From JAPPHA01 sp965220985 (GTDB lineage: Bacteria; Pseudomonadota; Alphaproteobacteria; Rhodobacterales; Rhodobacteraceae): a stretch of 64,000 nt of DNA. The stretch lies in assembly GCA_965220985.1 (NCBI GenBank), contig OZ244854.1:3286001-3350000 (forward strand), written 5' to 3'. This document shows positions 26,570-34,522 of this stretch, in pieces (positions within the stretch are counted from its first letter, which is position 1; each line of letters opens with the position of its first letter). The position numbers and the translations under genes were made by a program. The notes beneath the pieces were generated by a model that saw only the letters and a list, made by a program, of their open reading frames with translations, was not told where the DNA came from and did not search any database.

Positions 26570-28192
26570 TTGGCCTGGCTTGTCTCGTCGCTGGTCCTGC
26601 TTGTCATCGTGCTCTTTGGGATCTGGTTTCTCCAACGCTATTACGCCAAGGCGTCGCTCGATACAGCTTTGGTTCGGACCGGCTTTGGGGGATGTCGGGT
26701 CGTCACCGATGGCGGCTGCCTGTCGCTGCCGATCCTCCATCAGATCCGAAAAGTGTCCATGGGGGCGCTCGCTTTCGGCATCAGCCGATCCGGTCGCGAA
26801 GCAGTCCTGACCCGCGATCAGATGCGCGCGGATGTCGAATTCGAATTCGAACTTCGCGTTGCTCCAACCGAAGAGGGAATCTCAACAGCCGCGCAGGCTC
26901 TGGGCACCCGGATTTCGCGAGGGGGCGACACGGTCAAGGATGTCTTTGCGGGCACGCTGGTCGATGCGATCCAACGAGCCGCCGCTGCGCGAACACTTGA
27001 AGATATCCATCTGAATCGGGCTGGATTTTCCACTGACGTTGCCGAGGCAATCTCCGGCCAGGCGGCAAGATTCGGCCTGACCCTGGTGTCGGCGTCTCTG
27101 ATATCCGTCGACCAGAGCGACCTGAGCCAGTGGGACGAGAACAACGCCTTCAACGCACAAGGCATGCGGCGTCTCGCGGAACTGGTTGCCGACCAGCGCA
27201 AGGAACGGGTTCGAATCGAAACCGAAGCGGAGGTCGCGGTCAGGGAAAGCCACCTGGTGAAACAACAGCGCCAGCTTGAACTGGAGCGCGAGGAACGCGA
27301 GGCGGAAATCGCCCAGAAAGTACACCTCGCCAGGCTCGAAGCGGACGCGAGTTCTCGACAGGACCGCGCTCGTGATGATGCACGGCTGGCAGCCGAAACA
27401 TCGCGGATCGAGAACGAAAAACGAGCCAAGGCAACCCAGGTCGAGAGCGACGAAGCGTTGCGACGCACGGAGATGGCAGCGATCCTGGCACTCGAAGAAG
27501 TGAAAATCGAAAACGATATCCGGATCGCAAGGATGCGTGCCGCAGAAGCCGAGGCACGAGCCGAAGAAGAGGATGCGCGTGTCAAGATCATCCTCGCGGC
27601 AGAAAGAGCACAAGCACAAAAGGAACGCGCCATCGCCGAACGCGAGAGCGAAATCGCGCGTCTCAACCAGGAAAAGGAACTCGAACTCAAGGGAGCCGAG
27701 GTCAAGCGCGACGTCGAGATCCTCTTGGAAAAGGCGGAGGCCGAAGCCACCGCGAAGACCAAGGCCGGCGAGGCGGAACGCGTCCGCATGGAGGCAGAGG
27801 CAGCCGGCCGAGTCGCCCTGAACGAGGCCGAGAACACGCTTGGAGATGCGGTCATTCGCATGCGCCTCGAAGAGCGCCGTCTCGATCGCCTGCCAGAAAT
27901 CATGACCCAGATGATGAAACCGGTCGAGAAGATCGACTCGATCAGGATCAACCAGATTGCGGGGGCAGGGGCGCCGAACAGCGCGGGTGGTTCCGGCGAA
28001 GGCCTGGACGGCGCCTTTGGTGCCGCCATGGACCAGATTCTCTCGATGGCGGTTCGCTTGCCGGCGATGAAACAGATGGGCGAGGAAATCGGACTCGACT
28101 TCGACGCCAATCTGGCCGGGCGCGCCGCCGATTATGCCAACCGCATCAAGAGCAGACCCGAAAAGAAAGCCGGCGAAAAGAATCGCCAGTGA
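26570..28192 (+). CDS. SPFH/flotillin-like membrane-anchored coiled-coil protein
   Basis: A 540-residue protein. Residues 1-20 are one membrane helix (LVSSLVLLVIVLFGIWFLQ); residues about 30-200 form an SPFH/band-7 domain (GALAFGISRSGREAVLTRDQ, VEFEFELRV, the ARTLEDIHLNR segment); residues about 210-450 are a long charged coiled coil rich in Glu, Arg and Ala (YqiK/flotillin type); the tail is a Gly-rich linker and a short helical domain. Start TTG 26570 has GGAGG nine bases upstream. It is the first gene after the TATAAT promoter and is followed 34 bases later by the ABC binding-protein gene, an unusual partner for a transporter operon. Its role may be membrane scaffolding for the importer, which is inference. 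Confidence 0.8.
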   Translation: MAWLVSSLVLLVIVLFGIWFLQRYYAKASLDTALVRTGFGGCRVVTDGGCLSLPILHQIRKVSMGALAFGISRSGREAVLTRDQMRADVEFEFELRVAPTEEGISTAAQALGTRISRGGDTVKDVFAGTLVDAIQRAAAARTLEDIHLNRAGFSTDVAEAISGQAARFGLTLVSASLISVDQSDLSQWDENNAFNAQGMRRLAELVADQRKERVRIETEAEVAVRESHLVKQQRQLELEREEREAEIAQKVHLARLEADASSRQDRARDDARLAAETSRIENEKRAKATQVESDEALRRTEMAAILALEEVKIENDIRIARMRAAEAEARAEEEDARVKIILAAERAQAQKERAIAERESEIARLNQEKELELKGAEVKRDVEILLEKAEAEATAKTKAGEAERVRMEAEAAGRVALNEAENTLGDAVIRMRLEERRLDRLPEIMTQMMKPVEKIDSIRINQIAGAGAPNSAGGSGEGLDGAFGAAMDQILSMAVRLPAMKQMGEEIGLDFDANLAGRAADYANRIKSRPEKKAGEKNRQ

Positions 28193-28226
28193 ACCTCAGG
28201 TGAACAACGGAAAGGGAGTTGATCAA

Positions 28227-29447
28227 ATGTCGTTGAACCGCCGCAAATTCATGGCCAGCACCGCAGCGCTTGCAGGTGCTTCAATGCTGCCGCACGTGAC
28301 ACATGCTGCCGATGTCATCAGGCTCGGCTCGATTCTCGACACGTCGGGAATATTCGATGCCTACGGAAAACCGATGGACATGGCGATGCGCCTGGCAGTC
28401 GATGAAATCAACGCCGCAGGCGGGCTCCTCGGAAAGCAGATCGAGGTCGTCGCCTACGACACCCAGTCGGACATGGCCCTTTATTCGCAGTACGCACAGC
28501 AACTGACCCGACAGGATCAGGTCGATGTGGTGCACGGAGGCATTCTGTCGGCATCGCGCGAAGCGATTCGGCAGACGATGCGGAAGTCGAAGACTCTGTA
28601 CTTCTACAACGTGCTCTACGAAGGCGGCGTTTGCGACCGAAACATCTTCATCAACGGGGTCACTCCTGCCCAGCAGGCCGAAGCGCTCGTTCCTCATGCC
28701 ATGAGCAAGTCGGGCGGCAAGGTCTACATTCTCGCCGCAGACTACAACTACGGTCAGATTACCGCGCGGTGGCTCCAGAAGTTCGTTGCGGACAATGGCG
28801 GCGAGACCGTTGGTGTGGATTTCTTTCCCCTGGACGTCAGCGACTTCGGCTCGACCATCGCGAAGGTCCAGTCGGTCGGTCCCGATCTGGTCATCGCACC
28901 ACTCGTGGGCGGGGCTCACCTGTCCTTCTTCCGCCAGTGGTCGGCATCGGGCATGAAGGAACGCATTCCTCTTGCTTCGACGACAATGGGCGTCGGAAAC
29001 GAGCACAAGGTGCTGACCCCGGAGGAGGGCGACGGCATCATGGTTGCCTACAACTACAGCCAGGAACTCGACACGCCCGCAAACAACGCCTTCAAGGACA
29101 AATGGGCGGCGGCCTACGAAGACAGCAACCTGATCCACGAAATTGCCGTTTCGAACTACCAGGGAGTGATGACCTGGGCCGAAGCCGTGCGAATGGCAGG
29201 TTCGATTGAGCGGGACGACGTCATCGCGGCCCTGGAGACCGGAATCTCGATCGAGGGACCAGCAGGGACCGTGACTGTCGACCCCAAAACCCATCACGCC
29301 GTTCTCGACGTTCACATCATGACCATCGAGAATCAGGGCATGCGGGTGCTCGAGACGCTGCCTCAGCGTCAGCCGATCGACACGCAGGTCGTGTGTGACC
29401 TGGAAGCCAATCCGGACGAAAACACCCAATACGAAATCGAGATCTGA
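28227..29447 (+). CDS. ABC transporter substrate-binding protein, amide/urea type (FmdD/UrtA-like)
   Basis: A 406-residue periplasmic binding protein starting at ATG 28227 after AAAGGGAG. Residues 1-32 form a twin-arginine-like signal (LNRRKFMASTAALAGASM, cleavage near HAA). The mature protein has the Peripla_BP_5 layout: LGSILDTSGIFDAYGKPM, then INAAGGLLGKQIEVVAYD, YFYNVLYEGGVCDRNIF and AADYNYGQITARWLQ, which closely matches the FmdD/UrtA group for short-chain amides and urea rather than amino acids. It begins the transporter part of the operon and is followed by an intercistronic hairpin. Confidence 0.88.
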   Translation: MSLNRRKFMASTAALAGASMLPHVTHAADVIRLGSILDTSGIFDAYGKPMDMAMRLAVDEINAAGGLLGKQIEVVAYDTQSDMALYSQYAQQLTRQDQVDVVHGGILSASREAIRQTMRKSKTLYFYNVLYEGGVCDRNIFINGVTPAQQAEALVPHAMSKSGGKVYILAADYNYGQITARWLQKFVADNGGETVGVDFFPLDVSDFGSTIAKVQSVGPDLVIAPLVGGAHLSFFRQWSASGMKERIPLASTTMGVGNEHKVLTPEEGDGIMVAYNYSQELDTPANNAFKDKWAAAYEDSNLIHEIAVSNYQGVMTWAEAVRMAGSIERDDVIAALETGISIEGPAGTVTVDPKTHHAVLDVHIMTIENQGMRVLETLPQRQPIDTQVVCDLEANPDENTQYEIEI

Positions 29448-29467
29448 TCACCTTTGTGATCAAGCCG

Positions 29468-29491
29468 GCGGGGCGGCACTTGTCGCCCCGC
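29468..29491 (+). terminator. Intercistronic hairpin after the binding-protein gene
   Basis: Stem GCGGGGCG (29468-29475) with CGCCCCGC (29484-29491) and an 8-base loop, 21 bases after the stop codon, with no T-run. Likely a partial attenuator or 3'-end stabiliser that keeps the binding protein more abundant than the permeases. Confidence 0.55.
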
Positions 29492-29536
29492 ACATCGAAT
29501 GAGAGCAGCCCGCGCAACTGAACGGAATCCCTGACC

Positions 29537-30403
29537 ATGGACCTGTCAGTCGTCATCCTTGTCGAGATGCTCTACGCGGTGGCGTCGCTGATCCTGATCA
29601 GTGCCGGCCTCGCGGTGGTGTTCGGCATGATGAAGGTCATCAATCTCGCCCATGGCGAGTTCATGATGATGGGCGGTTATGCCACGATCACCGCCGTCAA
29701 TCTTGGCGTGAACGTGTTTCTGGCCATGCTTGTCATCGCGCCTATCATTGTCGGGCTGATCGGCCTTGCGGTCGAACGACTCGTCATCCGCCATCTCTAC
29801 GGACGCCTTGTCGACACGATGCTGGCAACCTGGGGACTGAGCCTGTTCTTCATCGGGCTCGTCACGATGATTTTCGGCAACACGACGACCGGAATATCCA
29901 CGCCAATTCCCGGTTTCACGGTCGGGAACTACCAGATCAACGGCTACAATTTCTTCATCATCGTTGTCGCGGCGATCCTTGTGGTTGCGTGCTTCGCCGT
30001 ACTCAAGGGGACCCGAGCCGGGCTTGTCGCCCGAGGCACGATGCAGAACCCCGAAATCGCGGCCACCCTCGGTCACAGCCCCGATCGCATCTACATGGCA
30101 ACGTTTTTCTGCGGCTCGGCCCTGTCCGGACTCGCGGGAGCGGTGCTCGCTCCGCTCGTCGGTTTGGTCCCGACCTCCGGCGGCGCATATATCGCCAAGG
30201 CATTCATCACGGTGATTGCAGGCGGGCCGTCGCTGATCGCCGGATTGATATCGAGCGCCAGTCTTTTTGGCGTCGTCAACCAGGTGTTCACCTTCGCCGT
30301 GTCACCCGTGATCGGCGAAGTGGCGTTGCTGGTCGCCGCTGTCATCCTGCTTCGGCTTCTGCCACGGGGCATCACCGGCAACTTTTTCAAGGGTCGACTC
30401 TGA
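29537..30403 (+). CDS. Branched-chain/amide-type ABC permease 1 (LivH/UrtB-like)
   Basis: A 288-residue inner-membrane permease with about eight hydrophobic helices. The LivH-family start is SLILISAGLAVVFGMMKVINLAHGEFMMMGGY, seen at residues about 15-45, and the coupling-helix region is ARGTMQNPEIAATLGHSPD with the EAA-like loop facing the ATPases. It follows the binding-protein gene by 89 bases and precedes permease 2 by 11. Confidence 0.9.
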   Translation: MDLSVVILVEMLYAVASLILISAGLAVVFGMMKVINLAHGEFMMMGGYATITAVNLGVNVFLAMLVIAPIIVGLIGLAVERLVIRHLYGRLVDTMLATWGLSLFFIGLVTMIFGNTTTGISTPIPGFTVGNYQINGYNFFIIVVAAILVVACFAVLKGTRAGLVARGTMQNPEIAATLGHSPDRIYMATFFCGSALSGLAGAVLAPLVGLVPTSGGAYIAKAFITVIAGGPSLIAGLISSASLFGVVNQVFTFAVSPVIGEVALLVAAVILLRLLPRGITGNFFKGRL

Positions 30404-30414
30404 TTCCCGGTCGC

Positions 30415-31440
30415 ATGTCATGGGACATCACCGCGACCGTCGTGGTCGTGGGGCTGCTGATCTGGGTCATGCCTCTGGTCATCGGCACGTACACGCTGAC
30501 CGTTCTCGTGATCTACGGGATGCTGGGGATGAGTCTCGGCCTGATCTGGGGCTTCGGCGGGATCCTGTGCTTCGGGCAGGCAGCCTTTTTTGGGCTGGGC
30601 GCATACACATACGCAATCTCGGCAGTCAACATCGGCGAAAGCACGCTTCCGATGATCCTTGCAGTGCTGGTGCCCGCAGCATTTGCCGGACTCCTTGGCG
30701 CGATGATGTTCTACGGCCGGTTGAACGACGTCTATCTCGGCGTGATCACGCTGGTGGTGACGTTGATCCTGTTCAGATTCATCAACTCCACCGCCGGTCC
30801 GCAATACATGATCGGCAATGCACGCCTTGGCGGATTCAATGGGATCCCGGGTTTCCAGACCCTGAATGTCCCGGGAATTTCCGATGCCTACATCTGGGGC
30901 GACAGCTACTTCTACTTTTGTGCCGTTGCGCTCGGTCTCGTGTTCATCCTCGTGAGCGCGCTCCTGCGTTCAGGCTTCGGAAGAATTGCCATTGGCATCC
31001 GAGACAACGAAACGCGCATGTCGCTCTTGGGTTACGATGTCCGGGCACGCAAGACGGTCCTGTTCTCGGTCGGTGCCGCCATCGCAGGGCTTGCCGGCGC
31101 GCTCTTCGCCAACTGGGGAGAAATCGTCACGCCAACCCTGTTTTCTCTCGGGCAATCGGCGGAGATCATCATCTGGTGCATCGTCGGCGGCCTCGGCACG
31201 CGCCTTGGACCGATTCTCGGAGCGGCATGCCTCGCCTATCTCAAGTTCCTGCTGGGACAGCAGAGCGCGGTCGACAACACGCTGATCATGGGACTGATCC
31301 TGGTGCTGTTCGTCCTCTTCCTGCCTCGCGGCATCGCCCCGGCGCTTGCCGGCCTGCTGAGACCTTGGATTGGCCGGCGAGCGCCCCGACAGATTCACCA
31401 TCGGCGGCGCATGCGGAATCGGGAGCGCACCAATGGCTGA
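30415..31440 (+). CDS. Branched-chain/amide-type ABC permease 2 (LivM/UrtC-like)
   Basis: A 341-residue permease with about nine or ten hydrophobic segments. The LivM-family block LGLIWGFGGILCFGQAAFFGLGAY lies at residues about 42-65; the coupling region is IAIGIRDNETRMSLLGYDVRARK. ATG 30415 is used because upstream sequence belongs to permease 1. The C-terminus is strongly basic (RRAPRQIHHRRRMRNRE) and overlaps the next ATPase start by 8 bases, so translation is coupled. Confidence 0.9.
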   Translation: MSWDITATVVVVGLLIWVMPLVIGTYTLTVLVIYGMLGMSLGLIWGFGGILCFGQAAFFGLGAYTYAISAVNIGESTLPMILAVLVPAAFAGLLGAMMFYGRLNDVYLGVITLVVTLILFRFINSTAGPQYMIGNARLGGFNGIPGFQTLNVPGISDAYIWGDSYFYFCAVALGLVFILVSALLRSGFGRIAIGIRDNETRMSLLGYDVRARKTVLFSVGAAIAGLAGALFANWGEIVTPTLFSLGQSAEIIIWCIVGGLGTRLGPILGAACLAYLKFLLGQQSAVDNTLIMGLILVLFVLFLPRGIAPALAGLLRPWIGRRAPRQIHHRRRMRNRERTNG

Positions 31441-32149
31441 GATCGTGCTCGAGACCCATGGGCTGACCATACGTTTCGGCGGCGTGGTCGCGGCAGACAA
31501 CGTGGACTTCAAGCTTCGGTCCCGCGAACTGAGGTGCTTGATCGGCCCCAACGGCGCCGGGAAGTCGACGTTTTTCAAATGCGTGACCGGCCTTCAGAGC
31601 CCGACAGACGGCGAGGTCTACATGCAAGGGGTCGAGACAACGCACTGGATGGCCCATCAGATCGCCGCCCTCGGAGTCGGCATCAAGATGCAGACACCAA
31701 GCGTCATGGACAACTTGGATGTCTTCGAGAACATCTGGCTCGCTGCGCGCCGGTTCCATCAACCCCGCGAAGCAAACCGAAAAACCCAGGAAATCGTCGA
31801 GAGGCTGGCACTTGGGTCGATTGCACGCGATCTGCTTGGACAGCTGGCCCATGGCGAACGCCAGAGGGTGGAACTTGGACTCGTCACCGCCGGTGATCCC
31901 TGGCTTGTCCTGCTCGATGAACCTGCAGCAGGAATGGGGGCCGAGGACATCGAACGGATGACCGGCCTCATCCATGAACTCAATCGCACGGCGGCCATCG
32001 TCATCGTCGAACACGACATGCAGTTCATCCGATCGATCGCCGAAACGGTGACCGTTTTTCACCAGGGCAGGGTGCTGATGGAAGACCATGTCGACCAGGT
32101 CATGGCCGATGCGACCGTACGAAACATCTATCTTGGCAAGAAGGCCTGA
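31433..32149 (+). CDS. ABC transporter ATPase 1 (LivG/UrtD-like)
   Basis: A 238-residue ATPase. Walker A is GPNGAGKST, the Q-loop region GVGIKMQTPSVMDNLDVFENI is of UrtD type, signature LAHGERQRVELG is a variant of LSGGQ, Walker B is WLVLLDEPAAGM, and the H-loop is IVEHDMQFIRSI. It starts inside the permease 2 stop and ends one base before the next ORF starts. It pairs with the ATPase half of the following fusion ORF to form a heterodimeric motor. Confidence 0.9.
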   Translation: MAEIVLETHGLTIRFGGVVAADNVDFKLRSRELRCLIGPNGAGKSTFFKCVTGLQSPTDGEVYMQGVETTHWMAHQIAALGVGIKMQTPSVMDNLDVFENIWLAARRFHQPREANRKTQEIVERLALGSIARDLLGQLAHGERQRVELGLVTAGDPWLVLLDEPAAGMGAEDIERMTGLIHELNRTAAIVIVEHDMQFIRSIAETVTVFHQGRVLMEDHVDQVMADATVRNIYLGKKA

Positions 32150-32150
32150 G

Positions 32151-34511
32151 ATGTCGGAGCAGCACAGCGCAGTTCTCGACGTCAAGGGGCTGTCCGGCGG
32201 ATACGGCAAGGTTCCGATTCTGCACGACATCGAATTCGACGTCGCCCAGAATGAAGTGGTCGGAATTCTGGGTCACAACGGGATGGGCAAGACCACCCTA
32301 CTCAAGACGCTCATGGGATTCCTGCCCGCAGTTTCGGGAACGATCAGGTTTCATTCGACCGACATCACGCGCATGTCGCCACATCAACGCGCCGGCCTGG
32401 GGCTCGGACATGTACCCCAGGGACGGGGAATTTTCCCGCAGTTGAGCGTTCACGACAATCTTCGCTTTGCATGGCACCCCTATGCAGTCGGTACCGAGCT
32501 CGCCGTCATGGATGCCGTGTTGTCGGAGTTTCCACGCCTTCGGCCCTTGCTGAACCGGATCGGAGGAACGCTGTCGGGGGGCGAACAGCAGTTGCTGGCA
32601 CTCGCCCGTTGCCTCATGGGCGACCCGGACTGCCTCCTGCTTGATGAACCGACCGAAGGCATTCAACCCTCGATCATCGAAGAGATCGGGGAAACGCTTC
32701 GACGGCTTCAGTCGCGGCGAGATCTGTCGATTCTGCTGGTCGAACAGAATTTCGACTTCGTTGCCGATCTGTCGGATCGTGTTCTCGTGATGGAACGGGG
32801 TCGGATTACCTCGGGACTGAGCAAGTCCGATCTGTCCGACCAGGACAAGGTCGACCGATTCCTCGGGTTCGGCAAGGCACGCTCGAATCGGGGACACGGA
32901 TCCGACGGCAAGGTGCTCCGAACGTCCACAATCTCTCATTCGAGACCTCACACGGCAAGCACGCATGAACCGGCTGCTTCCTCATACCAGGTGACCAAGA
33001 TGACCGTCAGACGTCCAACGCTGTCGCAGATGCGCGACATGGCCAACCGATTTGGGATGAACCTGTCAGACGAAGAACTGCGGGAATACTCAGAGATCAT
33101 GGAGCCTTATATCCAGTCGTACGACCGGCTCGACGCCACCCCGGACCACCTGCCGCCGGTTCGCTATCCGCGGGCGCCCGGGCGATTCCCGGATGCAAAT
33201 GAGAACCCCTTGAATGCCTGGTACGTCAAGACCGACATCCAGGGGGCGCAAGACGGACCGCTCAAGGGCAAGCGGATCGTCCTCAAGGACACCGTCTGCC
33301 TTGCCGGGGTTCCGATGATGAACGGCTCTTCGATCATGGAAGGCTACACGCCCGAGATCGATGCGACCATTGTCACGCGCATGCTTGATGCGGGTGCGAC
33401 CATTGCGGGCAAGGCGCACTGCGAGAACTTTTGTCTTTCGGGCGGATCCCATACAGGGGCAAAGGGCCCGATTCAGAACCCGTGGAAACCCGGATTCATG
33501 GCCGGCGGTTCATCCGGGGGCTCGGCTGCGCTCGTGGCTGCCGGAGAAGTCGACATGGCAATCGCCGGGGACCAGGGCGGATCCATCCGCATTCCCTCGT
33601 CAAATTGCGGCGTCTACGGCATGAAACCCACTCATGGTCTGGTTCCGTACACAGGCGTGATGCCGATCGAGCAAACGATCGATCATGTCGGCCCGGTCAC
33701 GAACACGGTGGCCGACAATGCAAGGCTGCTTGAGGTCCTGGCAGGCGAAGACGGGCTCGACCCTCGCCAGTACAATCCGCAAACCCATCGTTATACCGAG
33801 TCGCTCGGACGTGGAGCACACGGGCTGCGAATCGCCATCCTCAAGGAGGGTTTCCATCGCCCCGAAAGCGACGCTGATGTTGACCAAAAGGTGCTCGCGG
33901 CGGCCGAACGCTTTCGGGAACTTGGCGCACAGGTCGATGAAATCTCGATTCCCGAACACTCTCTTGCCGTCGATTGCTGGACCGCAATTACCGTTGAAGG
34001 CCTGCAGGACCACATGATGCGGGGAAATTCCGGCGGCACGAACCGCAAGGGTCTGTTTCTGCCTTCGATGATCGACCACATGGCCGGGTGGCAACACAGG
34101 GCGGACGAACTCACCCATTCACTCAAGGTCTGCATGTTCCTCGGCGAGTTCTTTCAGACCCAGTATCGTGGTCGCTTCTACGGAAAAGCCCAGAATCTGA
34201 TGCGCAAGGTCAACAGGGTCTATGCCGACGTCCTGTCAATCCACGATCTTCTCTTGATGCCGACTGTTCCAATGAAGCCGCGTCCGATCCCGCCTGCCGA
34301 TTGTTCGATCAGCCTGTATGTCGAGCGTGCTTTCGAGATGATCGGCAACACGGCCCCTTTCAACGGCGGCCTTCCCGCCATGAACATCCCGTGCGGTTTC
34401 AGCGATGGCCTTCCGATCGGGCTGATGCTGGTCGGCCCGAGTTTCGGGGAGTCGACGATATACCAGGCCGCCCATGCCTTCGAACAAAGCGGCGACTGGC
34501 AAAAGATGTAG
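32151..34511 (+). CDS. ABC ATPase 2 (LivF/UrtE-like) joined in frame to an amidase-signature amidase
   Basis: One open frame of 786 codons from ATG 32151. Residues 1-245 are an ABC ATPase: Walker A GHNGMGKTT, signature LSGGEQQLLALAR, Walker B CLLLDEPTEGIQPS, H-loop in LLVEQNFDFV. Residues 246-283 are a Ser/His-rich linker. Residues 284-786 are an amidase-signature hydrolase (amide to carboxylate plus ammonia) with catalytic Lys379, cis-Ser454 in GGSSGGSAAL and nucleophile Ser478 in DQGGSIRIP; the spacings 75 and 24 match the family. Each half is full length for a stand-alone protein. An ATG at codon 284 has AGGTGA five bases upstream, so a separate amidase may also be made. Confidence 0.8.
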   Translation: MSEQHSAVLDVKGLSGGYGKVPILHDIEFDVAQNEVVGILGHNGMGKTTLLKTLMGFLPAVSGTIRFHSTDITRMSPHQRAGLGLGHVPQGRGIFPQLSVHDNLRFAWHPYAVGTELAVMDAVLSEFPRLRPLLNRIGGTLSGGEQQLLALARCLMGDPDCLLLDEPTEGIQPSIIEEIGETLRRLQSRRDLSILLVEQNFDFVADLSDRVLVMERGRITSGLSKSDLSDQDKVDRFLGFGKARSNRGHGSDGKVLRTSTISHSRPHTASTHEPAASSYQVTKMTVRRPTLSQMRDMANRFGMNLSDEELREYSEIMEPYIQSYDRLDATPDHLPPVRYPRAPGRFPDANENPLNAWYVKTDIQGAQDGPLKGKRIVLKDTVCLAGVPMMNGSSIMEGYTPEIDATIVTRMLDAGATIAGKAHCENFCLSGGSHTGAKGPIQNPWKPGFMAGGSSGGSAALVAAGEVDMAIAGDQGGSIRIPSSNCGVYGMKPTHGLVPYTGVMPIEQTIDHVGPVTNTVADNARLLEVLAGEDGLDPRQYNPQTHRYTESLGRGAHGLRIAILKEGFHRPESDADVDQKVLAAAERFRELGAQVDEISIPEHSLAVDCWTAITVEGLQDHMMRGNSGGTNRKGLFLPSMIDHMAGWQHRADELTHSLKVCMFLGEFFQTQYRGRFYGKAQNLMRKVNRVYADVLSIHDLLLMPTVPMKPRPIPPADCSISLYVERAFEMIGNTAPFNGGLPAMNIPCGFSDGLPIGLMLVGPSFGESTIYQAAHAFEQSGDWQKM
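32989..33002 (+). promoter_or_regulatory. Internal ribosome-binding site and start codon for a separate amidase
   Basis: AGGTGA (32989-32994), five bases, then ATG (33000-33002), exactly where the amidase domain begins. It would yield a 503-residue amidase, the usual length for the family, from inside the fused ORF. Two genes that lost the intervening stop codon, or a dual-product ORF, would both look like this. Confidence 0.55.
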
Positions 34512-34522
34512 GCGAGGCCAGC

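Noticed and set aside
26818..28110. 430-residue minus-strand ORF opposite the SPFH gene
   Set aside because: It is the antisense shadow of a coiled coil rich in Glu and Arg codons, giving a Ser/Ala/Arg-biased protein with no domain.
28281..29429. 382-residue minus-strand ORF opposite the amide-binding protein
   Set aside because: Antisense of a confident ABC binding protein.
29989..30414. N-terminal extension of permease 2 into permease 1
   Set aside because: This stretch is permease 1 read in another frame; the true start is ATG 30415.
34088..34522. N-terminal extension of the acyl-CoA ligase
   Set aside because: It overlaps the amidase in another frame; ATG 34523 follows the amidase stop by 11 bases.
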